From: Desulfonatronaceae bacterium UBA663
GTDB taxonomy: Bacteria > Desulfobacterota > Desulfovibrionia > Desulfovibrionales > Desulfonatronaceae
Assembly: GCA_002299865.1 (NCBI GenBank)
Contig: DBNV01000123.1
Span: 1 to 10,397, forward strand
Direction of reading: 5' to 3'
Length of the DNA: 10,397 nt
Shown here: positions 1-6,356 of the stretch, in pieces
How positions within the stretch are numbered: position 1 is the stretch's first letter
Layout of the letters: each line of letters starts with the position of its first letter
Translations under genes and position numbers: made by a program
Notes under the pieces: generated by a model
What the model was told of the DNA's origin: nothing
Databases searched by the model: none
What the model saw: the letters and a program-made list of their open reading frames with translations, nothing else

Positions 1-1
1 G

Positions 2-169
2 GAGATGATCATCGTCCATCTCATGAGCCGGGAAGAGCCGGCCCGGTATCACGGCACCCATGAGACCGTGGCCGATGACATCCTGCCGGATACGCCAGCC
101 ATGCGGTCGCTTTTTCTCCAAGCTGGCCTTGGTGAGCCTGAAATCGTGGATCGTCCGGGCCGTTATTAA
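2..169 (+). CDS. C-terminal end of a probable class I SAM-dependent methyltransferase (5' end outside window)
   Basis: The frame starting at base 2 is open from the window edge to a TAA at 167-169 and gives the last 55 residues of a protein. The stretch has the pattern I associate with the tail of class I SAM-dependent methyltransferases: a hydrophobic strand followed by H-x2-SREE, then R-x-H, then V-x-DDILPD, an L-F-x-x-AGL helix and a final VDRPGRY. The AdoMet-binding motifs would lie upstream and are not visible, so the family call rests on tail resemblance only and the substrate is unknown. The stop codon coincides with the left tip of the IS630 element, so the last residues may have been changed by the insertion; the family often runs a few residues beyond this Tyr. 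Depending on where the true IS boundary lies, the native gene may instead have ended here with tandem TAA TAA stops. Confidence 0.5.
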   Translation, partial: EMIIVHLMSREEPARYHGTHETVADDILPDTPAMRSLFLQAGLGEPEIVDRPGRY

Positions 170-189
170 TCAGCGCAAAAAATACTTGA
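163..189 (+). repeat. Left terminal inverted repeat of the IS630 element
   Basis: These 27 bases match the reverse complement of 1259-1285 at 21 positions. The first six bases, TTATTA, are identical, and a shared A-rich block follows a CAG-x-GCA core. The outermost bases may be host target sequence rather than element. Confidence 0.75.
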
Positions 190-195
190 TATTTT

Positions 196-210
196 TGTCA
201 TGCTATGACA
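196..210. promoter_or_regulatory. Palindrome upstream of the transposase start
   Basis: TGTCAT and ATGACA form a perfect 6-bp inverted repeat around a GCT centre, ending 10 bp before the transposase ATG. No ribosome-binding site precedes that ATG. The palindrome could be a protein-binding site, perhaps for the transposase itself, or an mRNA hairpin limiting its translation. Which of these holds is inference. Confidence 0.35.
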
Positions 211-220
211 TTGTTTTCCC

Positions 221-1258
221 ATGGGAAACAACGATGGAAGGAAGCTCTCTCGATCTGCTCAAGACGCGATCCGAAGCAAGGCGGTCAAGGCAGTTCTTGA
301 AGGCTGGATGACCCAGACACGAGCGGCGGAAATATTCGGGGTAACCAGAGTAACAGTCTGTCAATGGGTCAATGCTTTTCGCAAAGGCGGCAAGAAGGCT
401 CTGGAAAGCAAGTCCAAGGGCCGTCCCAAAGGTGGCAAGCTTTCGGACAAGCAGGAAGCAGCCATCCGTAAGTCTGTGCTTGGCAGGAATCCCGACCAGT
501 TGCGTCTTCCTGGTTTGTTGTGGACTAGAGATTTGGTCGCGGAGTTGATTGCCTGCCGGTTCGGAACAGGCCTGTCGCGCTGGACCGTCGGGCGCTACTT
601 GAAAAAGTGGGGATTGTCGCCGCAAAAGCCTGCCAAGAGGGCCTTGGAACAAAACCCAGCGCAGGTGCGGTACTGGCTTAGATCTAACTACCCGGCCATC
701 CGGCTTCAGGCCAAGTCTGAAAAGGCGCGCATCTGGTGGGCTGATGAAACGGGGCTTCGCAGCGACCATCCAGCCGGAACCACCTGGGCTAAGAAGGGGC
801 GAACGCCGGTGATCAGGCGAAGCGGCAAGCGATTCGGCTGCAACATGATTTCCGCAGTAACGAACAAGGGTGAAATGTGTTTCAAGATTTTTGGTGAACG
901 CTTCACAACAAAGATCTTCCTTAGCTTTCTCCAACGCCTGGTAAAACAGCAAGCCGGCCGCGTGACATACGTCATTGTTGATCGCCATTCGGTGCACAAG
1001 GCGAAGAAAGTTGCGGAATGGATTGCACAACAGAAGGGAATGATTCGCCTTTTTTTCATGCTGGCCTACAGTCCCGAGCTGAACCCCGACGAATTGGTGA
1101 ATCAGGATATAAAGCGCCCTTAGTGACGGCAAGGCGAAAGACAAGTCCCTGGGCTGATGAGCAAAGTTCGAAGTTTCCTGCGCAGCCATCAGCGACGGCT
1201 GCAGAAAGTCAAAAGATATTTTAATGGAAAACATGTTGCCTGCGCAAAGGCTGTCTAG
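221..1258 (+). pseudogene. IS630-family DDE transposase, frame-broken near the C-terminus
   Basis: The first frame runs 221-1123 (300 residues). Residues about 20-55 form a helix-turn-helix (AAEIFGVTRVTVCQW), followed by a basic linker, a second helical DNA-binding part and the DDE catalytic domain. The triad is visible: D175 in WWADETGL, D254 in YVIVDRHSVH and E291 in YSPELNPDELVNQDIK. A TAG then stops the frame right after the last catalytic motif. The expected family tail is still present: ALSDGKAKDKSLG reads in the +1 frame from about 1116, and MSKVRSFLRSHQRR and the rest read back in the original frame from 1157 to a TAG at 1256-1258. Two small indels about 40 bp apart would explain this and would restore a protein of about 345 residues. 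The triad survives, but the loss of the tail probably inactivates it. No Shine-Dalgarno precedes ATG 221; the start is chosen to keep the N-terminal HTH intact. Confidence 0.85.
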
Positions 1259-1285
1259 TTAAATATTTTCTGCTCTGGGTAATAA
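1259..1285 (-). repeat. Right terminal inverted repeat of the IS630 element
   Basis: This is the partner of 163-189. Read on the minus strand it begins TTATTACCCAGAGCA and matches the left end at 21 of 27 positions. It starts immediately after the TAG (1256-1258) that would end the full-length transposase reading, as expected for a compact IS. Confidence 0.75.
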
Positions 1286-1461
1286 AGCCGGACAATTCAT
1301 TAGCTACAAGACCGGACGGTTTATTTGCTCTTTACACAGCGACAGCGGCGCTTAGGAAGGGCTTGCGCGAGGAAAGGAAAAGATTGTATCTGATGGTTGA
1401 CGGGGCATGATTCTCTGGCAACGGCTTCCCGGGTTGTCTTCGGCTCCCTCTCCTGCATGGA
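1283..1461. other. Intergenic region between the IS element and envC
   Basis: No open reading frame here looks like a gene. Apart from the direct repeat pair at 1288-1329 I see no hairpin terminator and no convincing sigma70 promoter. The envC operon promoter must lie here, within the IS end, or upstream of the IS, but I cannot place it. The IS insertion may therefore have changed envC expression. Confidence 0.5.
1288..1329. repeat. Pair of 18-bp imperfect direct repeats with 24-bp period
   Basis: Bases 1288-1305 and 1312-1329 agree at 14 of 18 positions, following the pattern CCGGAC-x2-TT-x-ATT-x-GCT. They lie just outside the right end of the IS630 element and before envC. Multiple direct repeats of about this size and spacing are known as transposase-binding sites near the ends of some insertion sequences, for example the IS21 family, so this may be the remnant of another element. 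They could also be paired operator sites ahead of envC. Confidence 0.4.
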
Positions 1462-2637
1462 ATGCCTATGACGTTTTTCTTGGGTTTTCGTCCTCTTTCC
1501 TGTGTCCCTTTACGCGGAGGAGTGCCTCGAGCCGCCATTTTCTTGGCGGGCCTCGTGGCGCTTTTAATGGTTGTAGCGCCTTTGGATCTCCCTGCCCAGA
1601 GTGGAGCGGGGGGGGGCGGTCGGGTCTTAGAGCAAAAGCAAGCGGAGATGCGGACCCATGAACGACTCCTGCGCGGACTTTCCCAGCAAGAGCGCGGCTT
1701 GTTCGGAGATCTGCAACAGGTGGAAGGCCGCATCAGAAAGACGGAGGATGAAGTCGCCGGCCTGGAAACAGAGCTTGAGCAACTCCGGAAAACCGAGCAG
1801 GACATCCAGGAGGAGTACAGGCGACTTGACTTGGCCCGCAATCAAACAGCCGAGGAACTTCGCAAGCTGTTGGTGGTCTTGTGGCCTGTGCATTTAAGGG
1901 GGCTGGAACAGGATGTGCAAAATATAGGCTCATGGGCCGAGGTGGACAGACAGTTTTCCTGGCTTGGCAGGGTTTACGCCATGGTCCAGGAGCGAATGGC
2001 TACGCTTCAGGTGCAGGGTCGGGAGCTGGCTTTGGCCCAGGTCCGGGTCGAGTCGGCCAGGGAGCGGATCGCTTCCCAAATAGACCTGGTCAACGCGGCT
2101 AAGGATGTCTTGTTGACGCAGAAGCTGGACTTCTTGCGGCGTGTTCAAGAAGTGCGCGCGCAAAGGATTTCGGCCGAGGAACAACTTAAGGACATTTTGC
2201 AAACCATTACAGAGCTGAATTACCAGCTGAAACTGTTGAGTACGAAAAAATTCACGGACTTTAAGGGGCAGATGCCCTGGCCCGGGCAGGGCAAGGTGGT
2301 GGATGACTTTCGTCCTGGGGGCAATCCTCCGCACCGGGGAGTGAGTCTGGCCATGCCGGAGAAGGCCCCCGTGCACGCGGTTTCCTGGGGCAAAGTGGTG
2401 CACAGCGACTTGTTACGGGGACATGGTCACGTGGTGATCATCTATCATGGCGAGGATTATTACAGTTTGTACGCGTTCCTGAGCGATGTTTCGGTCCGCG
2501 TGGGGCAGGAAGTGGAAAAGGATGAGCGTCTCGGTTCGGCCGGTTTTTATCCGAAGGTGGACGGGCCGGGCTTATACTTTGAATTGCGTTTTCACCAGAA
2601 TCCTGTTAATCCAAATCATTGGCTGGCTGCCAAATAA
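1462..2637 (+). CDS. envC: Murein hydrolase activator EnvC (coiled coil plus degenerate LytM/M23 domain)
   Basis: EnvC-type proteins act in the periplasm, where in the E. coli model they are held by FtsEX and switch on peptidoglycan amidases that split the septum. The 391-residue product has a hydrophobic export segment at about 23-42, a Gly-rich stretch at 48-53, a long charged coiled coil at about 55-262 and a LytM/M23 domain at about 271-388 ending in the typical FELRF...NPNHWL. The zinc site is lost: H291 of the HxGxD motif remains, but the Asp is S295, and the HxH is replaced by G370-L371-Y372. That is the EnvC pattern of an activator rather than a hydrolase. The start is uncertain. ATG 1462 gives an unusually long N-region with a poor ribosome-binding site; an in-frame GTG at 1522 would give a tidier signal peptide, but the GGAGG before it is too close. 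It leads the envC-ctpA-yibQ cluster. A run of nine G (1608-1616) follows the export segment. Confidence 0.88.
   Translation: MPMTFFLGFRPLSCVPLRGGVPRAAIFLAGLVALLMVVAPLDLPAQSGAGGGGRVLEQKQAEMRTHERLLRGLSQQERGLFGDLQQVEGRIRKTEDEVAGLETELEQLRKTEQDIQEEYRRLDLARNQTAEELRKLLVVLWPVHLRGLEQDVQNIGSWAEVDRQFSWLGRVYAMVQERMATLQVQGRELALAQVRVESARERIASQIDLVNAAKDVLLTQKLDFLRRVQEVRAQRISAEEQLKDILQTITELNYQLKLLSTKKFTDFKGQMPWPGQGKVVDDFRPGGNPPHRGVSLAMPEKAPVHAVSWGKVVHSDLLRGHGHVVIIYHGEDYYSLYAFLSDVSVRVGQEVEKDERLGSAGFYPKVDGPGLYFELRFHQNPVNPNHWLAAK
1608..1616 (+). repeat. Nine-base G homopolymer inside envC
   Basis: Nine consecutive G bases encode part of the Gly-rich stretch (codons 49-52) just after the export segment of EnvC. 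A tract of this length can slip during replication, and a one-base change would cut the protein off before its coiled coil. Confidence 0.8.
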
Positions 2638-2700
2638 TTTGTCGTCAACATCATCCATTGGTTGATGGAACATATTCGCGTGATGCGTTCGGAGGTTGTT

Positions 2701-3981
2701 ATGCGTGTTGTTCATTGGGTCGGCACGGTGCTGCTGCTCTTTTTTCTGGCCCTCACTTTTGGTCAGGGGATGGCCACGGACGAGGAGCAATACTCTCCCC
2801 TGAAGCGTTTCAGCCAAGTGCTGGATCTGGTCGAACGCTACTACGTGCAGGAAGTGGATCGCAATGAACTGATCCAAGGGGCCATCCACGGGATGCTCCA
2901 ACAACTGGATCCCCATTCCAGTTTCATGACCCCAGACGCTTTCCGGAAGATGCAGATCGACACCTCCGGGGAGTTTACCGGCATCGGTATCGAGATCAGC
3001 GTGGTGGACGGCAAGCTGACCGTTGTCTCAGCCATTGAGGATACTCCGGCGTTTCGGGGGGGATTGAAGTCCGGAGACCAGATTCTGGAAATCAACGGCC
3101 AATCGACCCAGGACATCTCCATCATGGACGCGGTCAAGCTGATCCGAGGGCCGCACGGCACGTCGGTGGAACTGATGATCTTGTCGCGGGGCGAGACGAC
3201 GCCCCGCAAGGTGACCATCGTCCGCGACGTGATTCCAGTGCGTACGGTCAAGCTGTTCGAGTTGGAGCCCGGCGTGCTGCTGATCCGCCTGACCAGCTTC
3301 AGGGAAACCTCCATGGACGATTTGCGGGCGGCCTTCAGAAAGAAGGAGGCCGCGTCCCACAAGGGCCTGATTCTGGATTTGCGGAATAATCCCGGTGGCC
3401 TGCTCAATCAGGCCGTGGCCGTGGCCGACGCCTTTTTAAGCGAGGGGCGGATTGTCTACACCGAGGGCAAGGCCTCCCAGGCCAAGATGAATTTCGAGGC
3501 TTCCAGAACGGTCCTGGACAAGGATACGCCGATGGTCGTCCTGATCAACGCTGGATCGGCCTCAGCCTCGGAGATCGTGGCCGGCGCCCTGCAGGATCAC
3601 GACCGGGCGCTGATCCTCGGCGAACGGACGTTCGGCAAGGGCTCGGTCCAGACCATCATCCCGCTGTTCGACGGTTCCGGGATCAAGCTGACCACGGCTT
3701 TTTACTACACGCCCAGCGGCCGCTCCATTCAGGCCAAAGGCATTGACCCGGACATCCTTGTACCCTTCGTGCCCTTCGTGCCGCCAAGCAACGACAAGGA
3801 CGCCCGGATGCCGATCATCCGTGAGGGAGACTTGAACAGGCATCTGGAAGTCGGTCCGGATCAGACCCAAGCTCCCGTACTTCCCAAATCCCAGGTGCAG
3901 GAAATGCTGGAACGGGACAACCAGCTGCGCATGGCCCTGGAAATGGTCAAGGCCCTGCCCAGGTTGCGAGCCCTGCGTTAG
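2701..3981 (+). CDS. ctpA: Carboxyl-terminal processing protease, S41 family, with PDZ domain
   Basis: CtpA/Prc-type serine proteases are exported enzymes that trim or degrade envelope proteins from their C-termini; known roles include turnover of peptidoglycan hydrolases. The 426-residue product has an N-terminal hydrophobic signal or anchor segment (about 5-24), a helical lead region with LDPHSSFM (69-76), a PDZ domain at about 92-180 (GIGIEI, then GLKSGDQILEING) and the S41 domain from about 183. The catalytic triad can be read directly: S288 in NAGSASASE, K313 in FGKGSVQ and Q317 four residues on. The Ser-Lys spacing of 25 is that of the known enzymes. ATG 2701 is chosen because GGAGG at 2691-2695 lies 5 bp upstream; the in-frame TTG/ATG at 2662-2665 have no such site. 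It lies 63 bp after envC and 27 bp before the yibQ-like gene, implying co-transcription. Confidence 0.94.
   Translation: MRVVHWVGTVLLLFFLALTFGQGMATDEEQYSPLKRFSQVLDLVERYYVQEVDRNELIQGAIHGMLQQLDPHSSFMTPDAFRKMQIDTSGEFTGIGIEISVVDGKLTVVSAIEDTPAFRGGLKSGDQILEINGQSTQDISIMDAVKLIRGPHGTSVELMILSRGETTPRKVTIVRDVIPVRTVKLFELEPGVLLIRLTSFRETSMDDLRAAFRKKEAASHKGLILDLRNNPGGLLNQAVAVADAFLSEGRIVYTEGKASQAKMNFEASRTVLDKDTPMVVLINAGSASASEIVAGALQDHDRALILGERTFGKGSVQTIIPLFDGSGIKLTTAFYYTPSGRSIQAKGIDPDILVPFVPFVPPSNDKDARMPIIREGDLNRHLEVGPDQTQAPVLPKSQVQEMLERDNQLRMALEMVKALPRLRALR
3763..3780 (+). repeat. Perfect 9-bp tandem duplication within ctpA
   Basis: CCCTTCGTG occurs twice in tandem in codon register, giving PFVPFV at residues 355-360. 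It falls after the catalytic core in the Pro-rich linker, where extra residues are likely tolerated. Confidence 0.8.
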
Positions 3982-4008
3982 TTTGCCGGTTTTCAAGACG
4001 GGGGGTTC

Positions 4009-5535
4009 TTGGCTAACTTGAGCAAAGCCTCGGGCAAGACGCCCGGCGGCAAGACACTCGGCGGCAAGACGCCTGGCAAGGGGCACGGCCAAAAAACATC
4101 GACAAAGGCCAAGGGTGACACTAAACGCCGCAAGCCCTCGCGCCGGGTTAGTCCAGCCAAGCAGTTTTCGCGTCTCTGGCTTACGGTACCGGCTTTTGCG
4201 GCCGGGCTGACCGCTATTGTCTTGGTTTGGGTGCTGCACCTTGCTCCCCCGTCCGCTCCCCTGTCGGATCCAATTGTTCCTTCAGGGCCGCTCGCCGCTT
4301 TGGAAACCATTGCGGCACCTCAGGCCAAGCCCGTGCAATTACCCTCGCCATCCATCCCCGTGGCCAAGCTGCCCCCGCTGCCCCCCATTGGCCCCACCGA
4401 ACAGATGCGCGCCAATGTGGCGCCGCCGGCACCCGCGACCGTTCGTCCCGGGACATCGGAAGGGCGGGTTTACGAAGTCTTTGACAACGAATTGCTGGAG
4501 CAGAAAATCAAGGAAGTGGATCTGGTCCTGGTGCAGACGATCCTCGGCCTTGAACTGGACCCCCGCCGGATTCGTCATCTGGACATCCAGGTCAAGAGCA
4601 GCGACGGACAGAAGTACCATGCGCAATCTCTGGCCATCGGCCTTGATCCGGACAAGCACGGGTTTATCGATTCCTTGCAGGAGAACCTTCGGCAGTGGGT
4701 GGAAGGCGCTCAGTTGCATTCCGTGCGCAAGGACGCATTGCAACAGGAGTGGCGGATTTCCCTGTTGAACCTTCCGACCCACACCTTGTTCCTGGAATTC
4801 AACGGGCGCAGGCAGGAGCCCCCTTCGCCCCTTTATCCTCCATCCAGGGCAGGTCCCCGCTTGGCGGTGATCATCGACGATTTGGGCGAGAACCTGGACC
4901 AGGCCGAGATGCTTGCGTCCTTAAGTTTTCCGGTGACCTTTGCCATCCTTCCTCAGAGTTCTAAGACCCGGGAGGTGGCCCAATTGGCCGCGGAGCGGGG
5001 ACGAGACATCCTGTTGCATCAACCCATGGAGCCGCATGGCTATCCCTTCAGGGCCGATCCCGGCCCCGGAGCGTTGTTCGTGGGCATGGGCGATGAGGAG
5101 ATCAAGGCCATTTTGGCGGAGAATCTGGCCCAAATGCCCCAGGCCATCGGCGTGAACAATCATATGGGGTCGCGCTTCACCGCCGACGCCGCCGGGATGT
5201 TTATCGTACTCCAAGAACTCAAGAATCGGGGCCTTTTTTTTCTGGACAGTCTGACCACGAGCGATTCCGTGGCTCTTGCGCAGGCCCGCCGGGTCGGCCT
5301 GCTTCATCTGCAACGGCATATCTTTCTGGATAATATTCAGGACGTACAGGCCATTTTGTTTCAGTTGCGCAAGGCGGAGCGCATTACCCTCTCCTTTGGA
5401 GAGGTCGTCGCCATCGGTCATCCGCATCCGGAAACCCTGGAAGCCCTGAAGATTTGGGAAAAGGAACGCGATCAGAGGATACAGATTGTTTCCGTGCGCG
5501 ACCTTCTCTCCAGGCCAGCCTTGGCCGGACGCTGA
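4009..5535 (+). CDS. yibQ: Divergent polysaccharide deacetylase (YibQ family), membrane-anchored
   Basis: The C-terminal part (about 284-500) is a divergent polysaccharide deacetylase domain of the type in E. coli YibQ, encoded next to envC there too. Visible motifs are VIIDDLG (D290, D291), LLHQPMEP (H337), GVNNHMGSRFT (N383, N384, H385), FFLDSLTT (D413) and AIGHPHPET (H471). They fit the metal-binding NodB-like fold, though activity and substrate of this family are poorly established. Upstream are a basic cytoplasmic tail (1-56) with three GKT[PL]G repeats, one membrane segment (about 57-79), a Pro-rich linker (80-147) and a domain of about 110 residues (153-264) that I cannot name. No ATG lies near: TTG 4009, after a G-run at 4000-4005, is the likely start, with TTG 4018 an alternative. 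Position 27 bp after ctpA marks it as the third gene of an envelope operon. Confidence 0.88.
   Translation: MANLSKASGKTPGGKTLGGKTPGKGHGQKTSTKAKGDTKRRKPSRRVSPAKQFSRLWLTVPAFAAGLTAIVLVWVLHLAPPSAPLSDPIVPSGPLAALETIAAPQAKPVQLPSPSIPVAKLPPLPPIGPTEQMRANVAPPAPATVRPGTSEGRVYEVFDNELLEQKIKEVDLVLVQTILGLELDPRRIRHLDIQVKSSDGQKYHAQSLAIGLDPDKHGFIDSLQENLRQWVEGAQLHSVRKDALQQEWRISLLNLPTHTLFLEFNGRRQEPPSPLYPPSRAGPRLAVIIDDLGENLDQAEMLASLSFPVTFAILPQSSKTREVAQLAAERGRDILLHQPMEPHGYPFRADPGPGALFVGMGDEEIKAILAENLAQMPQAIGVNNHMGSRFTADAAGMFIVLQELKNRGLFFLDSLTTSDSVALAQARRVGLLHLQRHIFLDNIQDVQAILFQLRKAERITLSFGEVVAIGHPHPETLEALKIWEKERDQRIQIVSVRDLLSRPALAGR
4033..4077 (+). repeat. Three tandem 15-bp repeats in the yibQ-like gene
   Basis: Three in-frame copies of a 15-bp unit of the form GGCAAGACxCxxGGC encode GKTPG, GKTLG and GKTPG (residues 9-23). 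Copies differ mainly at the fourth codon. The repeat builds a flexible, basic cytoplasmic tail ahead of the membrane segment. Confidence 0.8.
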
Positions 5536-5602
5536 ATCTCTTTCGTGACGTCGAAAATTTGTCCTTGATTTTTCAGTGCATGAACGATCTGCCGCAATGT
5601 TA

Positions 5603-5637
5603 AGCGGTAGGCTCTTATGGGGCTTGTCCCCGCCGCT
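5603..5637 (+). other. Two-part hairpin between the yibQ-like gene and the lipoprotein gene
   Basis: An outer stem AGCGG/CCGCT (5603-5607 with 5633-5637) encloses an inner hairpin GGGG-CTTGT-CCCC (5619-5631). A GG and four T follow. It could be a weak terminator for the envelope operon, but the T-run is short. It also overlaps the -35 element proposed for the next gene. Confidence 0.35.
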
Positions 5638-5652
5638 GGTTTTAGGTATATT
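5624..5652 (+). promoter_or_regulatory. Candidate sigma70-type promoter for the lipoprotein gene
   Basis: A -35-like TTGTCC (5624-5629; 4 of 6 to consensus) is followed after exactly 17 bp by a -10-like TATATT (5647-5652; 5 of 6). Transcription would start near 5659, leaving an untranslated leader of about 56 bases before the GTG start. This is the best promoter match I found in the window. Confidence 0.5.
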
Positions 5653-5715
5653 TTTGTCGGAGTGATCCTAAAAGACCGATAATTGGCCGATCCCTGGACC
5701 TTGAGGAGGGTAATC

Positions 5716-6252
5716 GTGCGGTTTCGAAACTTTTGTTTTGTTGCGTTGTACATCGCGTTCGCATTCGTCCTGTGGGGGTGCTCCTATGCCAGCGTTGGTC
5801 ATTTGCAGCGTCAGCCCTGGGTCTTGAATACCCCCCAGGAGTTGGAGATGCGTTTCTGGACCTTTTCCTTTACGGCCGAGTCCGTTGACGGGTATTACGT
5901 TCTCAACGGGTTTGCCGAACCTCGCATGGACAGCCTGCCGGAGGGTGTGACCTGGATCAAGAACCTGTGGTTGGCGGCCTATCTTTCCGATGACCGCGGC
6001 CGGATCCTTGCCCAGGATTTGCGGGTGTTTTCCGCTCTGCCGTTGGACTCGGAGCAAGGGGTGGGGTTTTCTTTTGTGCTCAAACCGGACCAGCTCAGCA
6101 GGTCGGCTCCCCTGGAGGTTACGTTCGGTTACAGCGTGACCTTGACCCCGTATCAAGATCATGTCTCCAAGAAGCCGCATGTGGCGGGGCCGCACGCGGC
6201 GGAGAAAAACGGCGTTTTTTTCGCCCATGAAGGGGCATTGACCAAAATTTAA
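5716..6252 (+). CDS. Small lipoprotein of unknown function
   Basis: I do not recognise this family. The 178-residue product starts at GTG 5716, five bases after a strong GAGGAGGG (5703-5710). The N-terminus is a lipoprotein signal: MRFRN, then a hydrophobic stretch ending VLWGC, with Cys20 as the predicted lipidated residue; Trp at -2 of the lipobox is unusual but Leu at -3 and Gly at -1 fit. The residue after the Cys is Ser, which by the E. coli rule would favour the outer membrane. The mature part has no further membrane segment and alternates aromatic/hydrophobic with polar residues (FWTFSFTAE, WLAAYLSD, GVGFSFVL, VTFGYSVTLTPY), suggesting a beta-rich fold. An upstream TTG at 5683 is rejected because it would place charged residues and the ribosome-binding site inside the gene. 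Its own promoter suggests separate expression from the envelope operon. Confidence 0.8.
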   Translation: MRFRNFCFVALYIAFAFVLWGCSYASVGHLQRQPWVLNTPQELEMRFWTFSFTAESVDGYYVLNGFAEPRMDSLPEGVTWIKNLWLAAYLSDDRGRILAQDLRVFSALPLDSEQGVGFSFVLKPDQLSRSAPLEVTFGYSVTLTPYQDHVSKKPHVAGPHAAEKNGVFFAHEGALTKI

Positions 6253-6356
6253 GTAAAACGGTCGTGGATATTGTCCCGGCCTGAAGAGCATGTTTCGCGA
6301 GGCACGCGGATGCTTGGCGAAAGTCCTTGCGGCGTTAAGGGGCTGCACCGAAATTT

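Larger units (their letters stand above)
166..1282 (+). mobile_element. IS630-family insertion sequence, about 1.1 kb, probably inactive
   Basis: A single DDE transposase gene is bracketed by imperfect terminal inverted repeats. Reading inward from base 163 and, on the other strand, from base 1285, 21 of 27 positions match, including TTATTA at the tips and an A-rich block. Size, one-gene layout and TA dinucleotides at both tips fit the IS630 (Tc1/mariner-like) family, which duplicates TA on insertion. The exact ends are ambiguous because TA occurs twice at each tip (164-165 or 167-168 on the left; 1280-1281 or 1283-1284 on the right), so the element is either 166-1282 or about 169-1279. The DNA is visibly less GC-rich than the host genes to its right. 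The frame-broken transposase suggests a decaying copy. Confidence 0.8.

Noticed and set aside
60..311. Open frame at the left edge crossing into the IS element
   Set aside because: It overlaps the methyltransferase tail in another frame, runs across the IS boundary and resembles nothing.
203..1234. A 343-codon open frame on the minus strand across the whole IS element
   Set aside because: It is antisense to a transposase with clear DDE motifs, has no recognisable domains and no ribosome-binding site.
6293..6322. Inverted repeat TTTCGC/GCGAAA before nrdG as a regulatory hairpin
   Set aside because: Six base pairs around an 18-base loop with no other support; I could not link it to a known anaerobic regulator site.
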